Notes under the pieces: model-generated
The model's input: only the letters and a program-made list of their open reading frames with translations
Databases searched by the model: none
What the model was told of the DNA's origin: nothing
Assembly: GCA_021767845.1 (NCBI GenBank)
Contig: JAASSQ010000053.1
Location: 1 to 13,861, forward strand
DNA length: 13,861 nucleotides
Direction of reading: 5' to 3'
Source: Roseovarius sp.
GTDB taxonomy: Bacteria; Pseudomonadota; Alphaproteobacteria; Rhodobacterales; Rhodobacteraceae
Shown here: one piece after another, positions 1 through 7,254 of the stretch
Position numbering within the stretch: the stretch's first letter is position 1
How the letters are laid out: every line of letters starts with the position of its first letter
Made by a program: the position numbers and the translations under genes

Positions 1-10
1 GCCCCGCACC

Positions 11-43
11 GACGCGATACCGACGTGATACCGACGCGATACC
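11..43. repeat. 11-bp tandem repeat, three copies
   Basis: Three head-to-tail copies of GACGYGATACC lie at 11-21, 22-32 and 33-43; only the fifth base varies (C, T, C). The period is close to one turn of B-DNA. No coding frame through it can be supported: the first frame stops at 61-63, the second at 26-28 and the third at 74-76, and none reads as a recognisable C-terminus. It may be the tail or 3' flank of a gene outside the window. The rest of 1-175 holds a short CCTGA-AA-TCAGG palindrome at 59-70 and no clear promoter. Confidence 0.7.
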
Positions 44-175
44 GAGGCCGCCATTCGCCCTGAAATCAGGCTGTTAACCCCGATTCGCACACCCCGCCCC
101 GTTGCGCCCCTTCCCCCCCACCGCACGATGGGCTAATCCTGCCTGCGACCCGCCCAACCCCGAGGCCCGCCACCC

Positions 176-1714
176 ATGAGACCCGTCCGCCTCCTTTCCG
201 GTGTCCTGACCGTCGGCGGCTGGACCCTGCTCAGCCGCGTTCTGGGCTTCGTGCGCGACGTTCTCATCGCCAGTTTCCTTGGCCCCGGCGCGCTCATGGA
301 TGCGTTCGTCGCCGCGTTCCGCCTGCCCAACCTGTTCCGCCGCTTCTTTGCCGAGGGCGCCTTCAACGCGGCATTTGTTCCAATGTTTTCAAAGAAGTAT
401 GAGGGCGACGAGGATCACGAGGCCTTCGCCTCCCAGGCCATGTCCGGCCTTGCGCTGGTGCTTCTGGCGCTCACCGGCCTGTCGATGGTCTTCATGCCCG
501 CGCTGGTCTGGGCCACCGCCGAGGGCTTTGCCGGTGACGAACGCTTCGATCTCACCGTCGCATTCGGCCGCGTGGTGTTTCCCTACATCCTCTTCATCTC
601 GCTGGCCGCGCTGTTCTCGGGCGTGCTGAACGCCGCCGGCCGCTTCGCCGCCGCCGCCGCCGCGCCGGTGCTGCTGAACGTGATGCTGGTCACCGCCATG
701 ACAGCCGCCTACCAGATGGGCGGCTCCGTCTCGCAAGCCCTTGTTTGGACTATACCTTTTGCCGGTGTCGCCCAGCTTGCACTGGTCTGGATCGCGGCCC
801 GGAACGCGGGGTTCACCATCCGCCCCACGCGCCCCCGCTGGTCCCCCGACATGGCCCGGCTGGTCCGCATCGCGATCCCCGCCGCCCTCGCCGGCGGGGT
901 GATGCAGGTGAATCTTCTGGTCGGCCAGCAGGTCGCCTCGAACTACGACAAGGCGGTCAGCTGGCTCTACTCCGCCGACCGCCTCTACCAGCTCCCCCTG
1001 GGCGTGGTCGGCATCGCCGTGGGCATCGTCCTTTTGCCCGACCTGTCCCGCCGTCTGAAGGCCGACGACAGCTCCGGCGCGCGCGAGGCCTATTCCCGCG
1101 CCGCCGAAATTTCCCTTGCGTTGACAATACCTTGCGCCGTCGCGCTCGTGGCCGTGCCCTTGCCGCTGGTCTCGGTTTTGTTCGAGCGCGGCGCCTTCGG
1201 CACCGACGACACCGCCGCCACCGCGCTGGCTGTCGCGGCCTACGGCCTCGGCCTGCCCGCCTTCGTCCTGCAGAAGATCCTGCAACCGCTGTTCTTTGCC
1301 CGCGAGGACACCAAGAGCCCCTTCCGCTACGCCCTTGTGGGCATGGTCGTGAACGCCGCCGTGGCCATCGGGCTGGCCTTCGTGATCGGCTGGATCGCCG
1401 CCGCCATCGCCACCAGCCTCGCCGGCTGGGTCATGGTCTGGCTGCTGATGCGCGGCGCCCGCCCCTTCGGCGACGTCGCCCGCCTCGACGACCGGTTCCA
1501 CCGTCGCATCTGGCGGATCGGGCTGGCCTCGCTGGTCATGGGGGCCGTGATCTGGGGCGTTCACCTGGCGCTGCTGCCCTTCTTCGGAATGCCGGGCCTG
1601 CGCTGGATCGCCCTTGTTTTGCTGATCTTTTCCGGCATGGCCACCTATTTCGGCGCAGGCCACCTGATCGGCGCCTTCCGCCTGTCCGAGTTCCGCGAGG
1701 TCATGCGCCGCTGA
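176..1714 (+). CDS. murJ: MurJ (MviN) lipid II flippase
   Basis: This is a polytopic inner-membrane protein of 512 residues, the usual family length, which moves lipid II across the membrane for peptidoglycan synthesis (MOP/MVF superfamily). The N-terminus carries the family signature SRVLGFVRD followed by MDAF and RLPNLFRRFFAEGAF. Aligned by eye with E. coli MurJ, the functionally important charged residues are all present: R21 and R27 (E. coli R18, R24), D42 (D39), R55 (R52) and R269 in SADRLYQLP (R270). The rest is a run of long hydrophobic segments consistent with about 14 membrane helices. The ATG at 176 is chosen because the protein aligns from its first residues; a weak GAGG lies at 162-165. 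Its stop is only 5 bases from the stop of the convergent gene at 1720. Identification is secure; the promoter is not visible. Confidence 0.97.
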   Translation: MRPVRLLSGVLTVGGWTLLSRVLGFVRDVLIASFLGPGALMDAFVAAFRLPNLFRRFFAEGAFNAAFVPMFSKKYEGDEDHEAFASQAMSGLALVLLALTGLSMVFMPALVWATAEGFAGDERFDLTVAFGRVVFPYILFISLAALFSGVLNAAGRFAAAAAAPVLLNVMLVTAMTAAYQMGGSVSQALVWTIPFAGVAQLALVWIAARNAGFTIRPTRPRWSPDMARLVRIAIPAALAGGVMQVNLLVGQQVASNYDKAVSWLYSADRLYQLPLGVVGIAVGIVLLPDLSRRLKADDSSGAREAYSRAAEISLALTIPCAVALVAVPLPLVSVLFERGAFGTDDTAATALAVAAYGLGLPAFVLQKILQPLFFAREDTKSPFRYALVGMVVNAAVAIGLAFVIGWIAAAIATSLAGWVMVWLLMRGARPFGDVARLDDRFHRRIWRIGLASLVMGAVIWGVHLALLPFFGMPGLRWIALVLLIFSGMATYFGAGHLIGAFRLSEFREVMRR

Positions 1715-1719
1715 TCGGC

Positions 1720-2406
1720 TCAGCGGTGCCGGATCTTCGCCCGCACCCGAGCCCATCCCCCCGGCGCCAGCACGAAGGACAGGACGAACCCGCAGGCAAA
1801 CCCGGCGACATCCGCGATCCACGTGCTGTTCCCGCCGAAGAGCAGGCCAAAGACCAGTTGCAGCCCCATCAGAACCCCGATCAGGATGAAGGCCCTGTAT
1901 TGCTGCGCCCGCATCTGCCCCAGCCGCAGCCACATCAGATAGGTAAAGCCCCCGATCAGCCCGTAAATGCCGGGAAAGGCGCCCACCAGCCACGGCCGCT
2001 CCGGCCCCACCAGCCCGAACACAAGCGCCCCCGCCACCGCCGACAGCACGAACAGGGCCAGCGTGGCCCACTGGGCAAAGACCTCGCCCACGAACTTGCC
2101 AAGCGCCAGCACCATCACCCCGGCAATCAACGTATGGGTGAACGAGCCGTGCACGACCGTGTAGGTCACGAACCGCTTCAGGTGATCGGCCGGCCAGACG
2201 CCGTTCTGCATCATCCAGCCGAAGATCTCGACGTTGAACGCGTAATCCCGGATCGCCTGCTGGCGCCAGCCCACGGCCTCGGGGCCGCCGATGAACCCGC
2301 GCGCGCCCAGGAAAAACAGGGCCTCCAGCCCGACGATCACCAGGAACAGCGCCACGATCACCGGTGGCATCGGGTTGAACGGACTGCCATGCGACGGGGG
2401 GCTCAT
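1720..2406 (-). CDS. Rhomboid-fold membrane protein without catalytic residues
   Basis: The product has 228 residues and about six hydrophobic helices. The rhomboid fold is recognisable from the helix-2 block VVHGSFTH, where H86 and H91 correspond to GlpG H145 and H150, and from the helix-6 block WIADVAGFACGF. The catalytic positions are changed. The GxSG motif reads PGIYG, so the nucleophile serine is Y148. The AHxxG motif of the last helix reads ADVAG, so the catalytic histidine is D199. The oxyanion asparagine position is A95. I therefore infer a non-proteolytic rhomboid-like protein that may bind or chaperone membrane proteins; its partner is unknown. The ATG at 2406 is supported by AAGGAG seven bases upstream; an in-frame ATG at residue 13 is less likely. 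It is divergent from trpS (74-base spacer) and convergent with murJ. Confidence 0.85.
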   Translation of the reverse strand: MSPPSHGSPFNPMPPVIVALFLVIVGLEALFFLGARGFIGGPEAVGWRQQAIRDYAFNVEIFGWMMQNGVWPADHLKRFVTYTVVHGSFTHTLIAGVMVLALGKFVGEVFAQWATLALFVLSAVAGALVFGLVGPERPWLVGAFPGIYGLIGGFTYLMWLRLGQMRAQQYRAFILIGVLMGLQLVFGLLFGGNSTWIADVAGFACGFVLSFVLAPGGWARVRAKIRHR

Positions 2407-2469
2407 GCCGGCTCTCCTTGACGGGACTGGGGGTCATGGGTAAGCGAGGCGGGCACGGAAATCCACCAC

Positions 2470-2473
2470 GGAG
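2470..2473 (+). promoter_or_regulatory. Ribosome binding site deciding the trpS start
   Basis: GGAG sits seven bases before the ATG at 2481. The reading frame is open further upstream to a TTG at 2418, but no comparable site precedes that codon, and TrpS homology starts just after 2481. Confidence 0.75.
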
Positions 2474-2480
2474 ATCAGCC

Positions 2481-3506
2481 ATGGCCGAGCCGGCCTTCAC
2501 CCCGCGTGTCTTTTCGGGAATCCAGCCCACGGGCAACCTGCACCTGGGCAACTACCTCGGCGCGCTCAAGCGGTTCGCAGAGACCCAGAATGCCGGGATC
2601 TCGTCGATCTACTGCATGGTCGATCTGCACGCGATCACCGTCTGGCAGGATCCGTCCGAGCTGCGCCACGCGACGCGCGAGCTGGCAGCGGGCTTCATCG
2701 CCTCGGGCCTCGACCCCCGGCAATCCATCCTGTTCAACCAGTCCCAGGTGCCCGAACACACGCAGATGGCCTGGGTGTTCAACTGCGTCGCGCGCATGGG
2801 CTGGATGAAGCGGATGACCCAGTTCAAGGACAAGGCCGGCAAGAACGCCGAACAGGCCAGCCTGGGGCTCTTCGGCTACCCCGCGCTGATGGCCGCCGAC
2901 ATCCTCGTCTATCACGCCACCCACGTGCCAGTCGGCGAGGACCAGAAGCAACATCTTGAATTGACACAGGAAATCGCGCGCAAGTTCAACCACGACTACG
3001 GGCTGGAGTTCTTCCCCGAAACCCAACCCGTCATCGAAGGCGCGGCCACCCGCGTCATGAGCCTGCGCGACGGCTCCAGGAAGATGTCGAAATCCGATCC
3101 ATCGGACATGAGCCGCATCAATCTGACCGACGATGCCGACACGATCGCCAGGAAGATCCGCAAGGCCAAGACCGACCCCGAGCCGCTGCCCGCCGACGCG
3201 GACGGGCTCGAAGACCGCCCCGAGGCGCGCAACCTCGTCAACATCTACGCGGCCCTGTCCGATCAGAGCGTGGACCAGGTGATGCGTGACGCTGGCGGCA
3301 AGCCGTTTTCCGAGTTCAAGCCGATGCTGGCCGATCTGGCGGTCGAGAAGCTCGCGCCCATCTCCTCCGAGATGTCGCGCCTGATGCAGGACGTGGCCGA
3401 GATCGACCGCATCCTCGCCGACGGGGCCGACCGCGCCCGCGCCATCGCACACCCGATCCTGCAACGCACCTATGAGATCATCGGCATGGTCGGCGCGAAA
3501 CCCTGA
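2481..3506 (+). CDS. trpS: Tryptophan--tRNA ligase
   Basis: This is a cytosolic class Ic aminoacyl-tRNA synthetase that charges tRNA-Trp with tryptophan using ATP. It has 341 residues, close to the 334 of E. coli TrpS. The N-terminus reads RVFSGIQPTGNLHLGNYLGA, with the HIGH-type motif HLGN at residues 21-24. The KMSKS loop is intact at residues 201-205, in SRKMSKSDPS. GEDQ, also typical of TrpS, lies ahead of it (VPVGEDQKQHLELTQEIA). A C-terminal helical anticodon-binding region follows. A possible -35 element, TTGACG at 2418-2423, is followed 17 bases later by a poor -10, TAAGCG at 2441, so the promoter is only suggestive. The gene is followed after 52 bases by the VOC gene on the same strand and is probably co-transcribed with it. 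Confidence 0.97.
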   Translation: MAEPAFTPRVFSGIQPTGNLHLGNYLGALKRFAETQNAGISSIYCMVDLHAITVWQDPSELRHATRELAAGFIASGLDPRQSILFNQSQVPEHTQMAWVFNCVARMGWMKRMTQFKDKAGKNAEQASLGLFGYPALMAADILVYHATHVPVGEDQKQHLELTQEIARKFNHDYGLEFFPETQPVIEGAATRVMSLRDGSRKMSKSDPSDMSRINLTDDADTIARKIRKAKTDPEPLPADADGLEDRPEARNLVNIYAALSDQSVDQVMRDAGGKPFSEFKPMLADLAVEKLAPISSEMSRLMQDVAEIDRILADGADRARAIAHPILQRTYEIIGMVGAKP

Positions 3507-3558
3507 GCATTGCCTCCCGCGCACCGGCCCTGGATAGTCGGGCCAAAGGAGGATCGCC

Positions 3559-4140
3559 ATGCGCAAACTGCAAACACAGGGCCTGCACCACATCACGCTG
3601 ACGGGGGCCGACCGGCAAAGCTCGATCGATTTCTGGGAAGGCGTGCTCGGGATGCCCTTCATCTTCGATCAGCCCAATCTCGACGACCCGGACGAAGGCC
3701 ATCTCTACTTCGATCCCGGCGACGGCCGGCTCATCACGATCTTCACCAACGAGAAGCGCAGACCCGTGCACGGCCGCACCCCGACCGATCCGGGCTGCGT
3801 GCATCACGTCGCCTTCAACGTCAGCCACGCCACCTTCTCGCAGGTGGTCGAACGGCTCGACGAACGCGGCATCGCCCATTCCGGGCCCAAGGATCGCGGC
3901 TTCATGGACTCGATCTATTTCAAGGATCCCCTCGGCCTGCTGATCGAGCTGGCCTGCTACCGGTTCGAGCCCCCGCGCGGCTGCTCGCACGCCGACGTGA
4001 TGATCGCGGCGCATCGCATCCGCGTCGAACGCGGCGATTACAACATTCAGGAAATCCACCTCGCCGACGCGATCGAACGCCTCGTCCAGCAGGGCCAGCA
4101 GAGCCTGAGCCAGGACCGGACCCCGCAAAACCCCTACTGA
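3559..4140 (+). CDS. VOC-family (glyoxalase/ring-cleaving dioxygenase-like) protein
   Basis: The product has 193 residues. It is a single vicinal-oxygen-chelate domain of two beta-alpha-beta modules (about residues 8-62 and 80-131) plus a polar helical tail. The first module begins GLHHITL and continues with FWEGVLGM and HLYFDPGD. This block resembles the N-terminus of MhqO-type ring-cleaving dioxygenases. The second module begins CVHHVAFNV and ends YFKDPLGLLIEL. Plausible metal ligands are H11 (or H10), H83 (or H82) and E130, the His-His-Glu arrangement of metal-dependent VOC enzymes. The known MhqO-type proteins are roughly twice as long, so substrate and reaction are not assigned. The start is fixed by a strong AAAGGAGG at 3545-3552, six bases ahead of the ATG. 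It lies 52 bases after trpS on the same strand. Confidence 0.87.
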   Translation: MRKLQTQGLHHITLTGADRQSSIDFWEGVLGMPFIFDQPNLDDPDEGHLYFDPGDGRLITIFTNEKRRPVHGRTPTDPGCVHHVAFNVSHATFSQVVERLDERGIAHSGPKDRGFMDSIYFKDPLGLLIELACYRFEPPRGCSHADVMIAAHRIRVERGDYNIQEIHLADAIERLVQQGQQSLSQDRTPQNPY

Positions 4141-4150
4141 CTCCACCGCC

Positions 4151-4200
4151 CTTCTTCTGTTTCCAAATATCCCGGGGAGCGCGAGGGGCTGGCCCCTCGC
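4151..4200. other. Intergenic motif plus 9-bp stem-loop (repeat- or terminator-like)
   Basis: The spacer between the VOC and aminotransferase genes starts with CTTCTTCTGTTTCCAAATA and CCCGGGG at 4151-4176. A perfect inverted repeat follows: GCGAGGGGC at 4181-4189 and GCCCCTCGC at 4192-4200, separated by TG. In RNA this would fold as an eight-pair stem with a four-base loop. No T run follows on the plus strand, so it is not a classical intrinsic terminator. On the minus strand the motif reads as TATTTGG followed by AAACAGAAGAAG. I recall similar motif-plus-GC-hairpin elements as common between genes in Rhodobacteraceae; this is memory, not a search. It may end the trpS-VOC transcript or process the mRNA. 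Confidence 0.55.
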
Positions 4201-4283
4201 CGCGCAGGGCAGGCCATCCGGCGCCCCCCTCTGGACCCTTCCGCGCAACCCGCCTAACCTGCGCCCAAGCAACGGAGGCACGC

Positions 4284-5150
4284 ATGGCAGTCGGCAAGAA
4301 TATCCGCACCTATTTCAACGGCACCTGGCACGACGGGGACCTGCCGATCATGCGCGCGGCCGATCATGGCTCGTGGTTGGGCACCACCGTGTTCGACGGG
4401 GCGCGCTTCGCCAACGGGCGGACCCCCGATCTCGACAAGCATTGCGCCCGCGTGAACGCCTCGGCCGAGGCGCTGATGATCCGCCCCACGGTTAAGGCCG
4501 AGGACATGGTCGCCATCGTGAAAGAGGGGCTGTCGGCCTACGCCCCCGATGCGGCGGTCTATATCCGCCCGATGTATTGGGCGATCGAAGGCGGCCCCCT
4601 CGGCGTCATGCCGAACCCTGAGGGCGAGACGGGCTTCGCTATCTGTCTCGAAGAGGTGCCGATGGCCCCGCCCGGCGCCTCGGCGCGGCTGGCCCACACG
4701 CGGTTCCGCCGCCCGGTGATGGATGATGCGGTGGTCAACGCCAAGGCGGGCTGCCTTTATCCCAACAACGCCCGCATGATCGCCGAGGCCCGCGCGCGCG
4801 GCTTCGACAACGCGCTTGCCGCAGATGCGCTTGGCAACGTCGCCGAATCGGCCACCGCCAACGTCTTCGCGGTCAAGGACGGCGAGGTGTTCACCCCGGT
4901 GCCCAACGGCACCTTCCTTGCGGGCATCACCCGTGCGCGTCACATCTCGAACCTGCGCGCCGATGGCGTCAAGGTGCACGAAACGGTCATGAGCTTTCAG
5001 GACATCCACGACGCCGACGAGGTCTTCCTGTCCGGCAACATGATGAAGGTCACGCCCGTCACCGCCTTCGAGGACACGCAGTACCAGGTCGGCCCGATCA
5101 GCCGGCGCGCGCTCGATCTTTACTGGGATTGGGCCGCCTCCGCGGGTTGA
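4284..5150 (+). CDS. ilvE: Branched-chain amino acid aminotransferase-type (class IV PLP) enzyme
   Basis: The product has 288 residues and is a fold-type IV PLP aminotransferase, most like branched-chain aminotransferase, which interconverts Leu/Ile/Val and their 2-oxo acids with glutamate/2-oxoglutarate. The PLP lysine is K154 in VNAKAGCLYPNN. The conserved glutamate is E188 in GNVAESATANVF. R56 in ARVNASAEAL matches the cofactor phosphate-binding arginine of the family (E. coli IlvE R59). FLAGITR and ADEVFLSGNMMKVTPV are further family blocks. It is about 20 residues shorter than E. coli IlvE, and D-amino acid or R-amine transaminases share the fold, so the exact substrate is less certain than the family. 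The ATG at 4284 has GGAGG at 4274-4278. The frame is open upstream, but that stretch lies over the VOC gene and spacer and is not coding. fadH follows after 74 bases. Confidence 0.85.
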   Translation: MAVGKNIRTYFNGTWHDGDLPIMRAADHGSWLGTTVFDGARFANGRTPDLDKHCARVNASAEALMIRPTVKAEDMVAIVKEGLSAYAPDAAVYIRPMYWAIEGGPLGVMPNPEGETGFAICLEEVPMAPPGASARLAHTRFRRPVMDDAVVNAKAGCLYPNNARMIAEARARGFDNALAADALGNVAESATANVFAVKDGEVFTPVPNGTFLAGITRARHISNLRADGVKVHETVMSFQDIHDADEVFLSGNMMKVTPVTAFEDTQYQVGPISRRALDLYWDWAASAG

Positions 5151-5224
5151 GGGCTTAACGCAGCGTTCCGGGTGACAAGCCCGGCCCGAACCCCCATGCT
5201 GCCGCCGAACGACCGGAGGCCGAC

Positions 5225-7252
5225 ATGACCGCTTACAGCCATCTTCTCGCACCGCTCGACCTGGGCCACGTGACGCTGGAAAACCGCGTTCTCATGGGCT
5301 CGATGCACACCGGGCTCGAGGAAACCAAGGACTGGAACCGCGTGGCCGAGTTCTATGCCACCCGCGCGCGCGGTGGCGTGGGGCTGATGGTCACCGGCGG
5401 CATGGCGCCCAATCCCGAAGGCGGCGTTTTTCCCGGCGCGGCGGGGCTTTATACCGAGCAGGACATTGAAAATCACCGGCAGGTCACCGACCGGGTGCAC
5501 GATGCGGGCGGGCGGATCGCGATGCAGATCCTGCATGCCGGGCGCTATGCCTACAGCCCCGATTGCGTGGGCCCCTCGCCGATCAAGTCGCCGATCTCGC
5601 CCTTCCCGCCGAAAGAACTGGACGAAGACGGGATCGAAAAGCAGATCGCCGACATCGCCACCGCCGCCGCCCGCGCCCGCGAGGCCGGTTACGACGGGGT
5701 CGAGGTGATGGGCTCCGAGGGGTACTTCCTCAACCAGTTCCTCGTGGCCCACACCAACAAGCGCACCGACCGGTGGGGCGGGTCCTATGAAAACCGGATG
5801 CGCCTGCCGCTCGAGGTGCTGCGCCGCGTCCGCGCCGCCGTGGGCGAGGATTTCATCGTGATCTACCGCCTGTCGATGATCGACCTCGTGCCCGAAGGCT
5901 CGACCTTCGACGAGGTCGTGCAGCTTGCCCAAGAGGTCGAGAAGGCCGGTGCCAGCATCATCAACACCGGCATCGGCTGGCACGAGGCGCGGGTTCCGAC
6001 CATCGCCACCTCGGTCCCGCGCGCGGCCTTCACCTGGGTCACGAAAAAGCTGATGGGCAAGGTCGGCATCCCGGTCATCACCTCGAACCGGATCAACACC
6101 CCCGAGGTGGCCGAACAGGTGCTGGCCGAGGGTTGCGCCGACATGGTCTCGATGGCCCGCCCATTCCTGGCCGATCCCGATTTCGTGCGCAAGGCGGCGG
6201 ACGGACGGTCCGACACGATCGCGCCCTGCATCGCCTGCAACCAGGCCTGCCTTGATCACACGTTCAGCGGCAAGATCTCGTCCTGCTTGATCAATCCGCG
6301 CGCCTGTTATGAAACCGAACTGGCCATCACGCCGACCGAGCGTCCCAAGTCCATCGGTGTCGTCGGCGCGGGCCCCGCGGGCCTTGCCGCCGCCATGACA
6401 GCGGCCGAGCGCGGCCATGCCGTGACGCTCTTTGATCGCGACGACCGGATCGGCGGACAGCTGAACATGGCGCGCGAAATCCCCGGCAAGGAGGAGTTTC
6501 ACGGCCTGGTCGAATGGTTCGAGACGATGGTCGGGGAACTCGGCATCACTCTCAGGCTTGGCCAGACCGCCACGGCGGACGATCTGGACGGCTTTGACGA
6601 GGTCATCATCGCCACCGGCGTCGTGCCCCGCGATCCCGGCATCCCGGGGCAGGACGGGCCGAATGTCCTGTCCTATATCGACGTGCTGCGGGGCAAGGCG
6701 AAAGTGGGCAGGCGCGTGGCCATCGTGGGCGCGGGCGGCATCGGCTTCGACGTGGCCGAGTTCCTTGTCCACGAGGGCGAAAGCCCGACCGAGAACCTGG
6801 CCGACTGGAAAGAGGAATGGGGCGTCGCGGACCCGTCCGAGGCGCGGGGCGGCCTTGCGCCGGGTGGCCCCAAACCGGATGCCCCCGCCCGTCAGGTCAC
6901 CCTGTTGCAGCGCAAGGCCGAGCGGCCGGGCAAGCGGCTTGGCAAGACCACGGGCTGGATTCACCGCGCGGCGCTGCGCATGAAGAACGTCGAGATGATG
7001 AGCGGCGTCAATTACGAGCGGATCGACGGCACCGGCCTGCATATCAGCCATGGCGAGGCTCGCGAAAACCCTGCGCTGATCGAGGCCGACACGATCGTTC
7101 TGTGCGCCGGGCAACTGTCCGAGCGCAGCCTGGCCGACGCGCTCGAGGCGCGCGGCCTCAGCCCGCATGTGATCGGCGGCGCGGATGTGGCCGCCGAGCT
7201 TGACGCCAAGCGCGCCATAGATCAGGGCACTCGACTGGCCGCCATTCTCTAG
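5225..7252 (+). CDS. fadH: NADPH-dependent 2,4-dienoyl-CoA reductase
   Basis: This cytosolic enzyme reduces 2,4-dienoyl-CoA esters with NADPH so that unsaturated fatty acids can complete beta-oxidation. It has 675 residues against 672 in E. coli FadH and aligns with it from end to end. The order is an Old Yellow Enzyme-type FMN barrel (about 1-330), a [4Fe-4S] cluster (C335, C338, C342, C354), then an FAD/NADPH domain with GAGPAG from G381 and a second Rossmann motif GAGGIG from G502. The active-site pair is present: Y167 in SEGYFLNQF (E. coli Y166) and H253 in IGWHEAR (H252). MGSMHTGLEE near the N-terminus is also diagnostic. GGAGG at 5215-5219 sets the start. It probably shares a transcript with the aminotransferase gene. 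Its stop is 2 bases from the stop of the convergent DUF4399 gene. Confidence 0.96.
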   Translation: MTAYSHLLAPLDLGHVTLENRVLMGSMHTGLEETKDWNRVAEFYATRARGGVGLMVTGGMAPNPEGGVFPGAAGLYTEQDIENHRQVTDRVHDAGGRIAMQILHAGRYAYSPDCVGPSPIKSPISPFPPKELDEDGIEKQIADIATAAARAREAGYDGVEVMGSEGYFLNQFLVAHTNKRTDRWGGSYENRMRLPLEVLRRVRAAVGEDFIVIYRLSMIDLVPEGSTFDEVVQLAQEVEKAGASIINTGIGWHEARVPTIATSVPRAAFTWVTKKLMGKVGIPVITSNRINTPEVAEQVLAEGCADMVSMARPFLADPDFVRKAADGRSDTIAPCIACNQACLDHTFSGKISSCLINPRACYETELAITPTERPKSIGVVGAGPAGLAAAMTAAERGHAVTLFDRDDRIGGQLNMAREIPGKEEFHGLVEWFETMVGELGITLRLGQTATADDLDGFDEVIIATGVVPRDPGIPGQDGPNVLSYIDVLRGKAKVGRRVAIVGAGGIGFDVAEFLVHEGESPTENLADWKEEWGVADPSEARGGLAPGGPKPDAPARQVTLLQRKAERPGKRLGKTTGWIHRAALRMKNVEMMSGVNYERIDGTGLHISHGEARENPALIEADTIVLCAGQLSERSLADALEARGLSPHVIGGADVAAELDAKRAIDQGTRLAAIL

Positions 7253-7254
7253 GT

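Noticed and set aside
59..70. CCTGA-AA-TCAGG palindrome upstream of murJ
   Set aside because: Five-base arms with a two-base gap and no T tract; too weak to call a terminator or operator.
1121..1126. Perfect TTGACA inside murJ, with another at 2961-2966 inside trpS
   Set aside because: Neither has a credible -10 element at 16-18 bases, and both are explained by conserved coding sequence (LTIP in murJ, LELTQ in trpS).
745..2421. Plus-strand open frame running from murJ through the rhomboid region
   Set aside because: Arg/Pro/His-rich shadow translation, no ribosome site, and it conflicts with two well-supported genes.
2418..2480. TTG-initiated extension of trpS by 21 codons
   Set aside because: No Shine-Dalgarno before the TTG, and the extra residues have no counterpart in TrpS; the same TTGACG may instead be a promoter element.
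389..2551. Very long minus-strand open frame across murJ and the rhomboid gene, about 720 codons
   Set aside because: It is antisense to murJ and out of frame with the rhomboid gene. Its translation is low-complexity Gly/Ala/Arg/His-rich with no family motifs, as expected of a shadow frame in GC-rich DNA.
3510..4283. Upstream extension of the aminotransferase frame
   Set aside because: The extension overlaps the VOC gene in another frame, is Arg/Pro-rich, and the real start at 4284 has a strong GGAGG and full family alignment.
5157..5184. Two small hairpins between the aminotransferase gene and fadH (AACGC-A-GCGTT and CCGGG-N7-CCCGG)
   Set aside because: Short arms in GC-rich DNA without a T run or leader peptide; expected often by chance, and the genes look co-transcribed.
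5120..7168. 682-codon minus-strand frame opposite fadH
   Set aside because: FadH is supported over its full length with cluster cysteines and active-site residues; the antisense product has the composition of a mirror frame and no recognisable domain.
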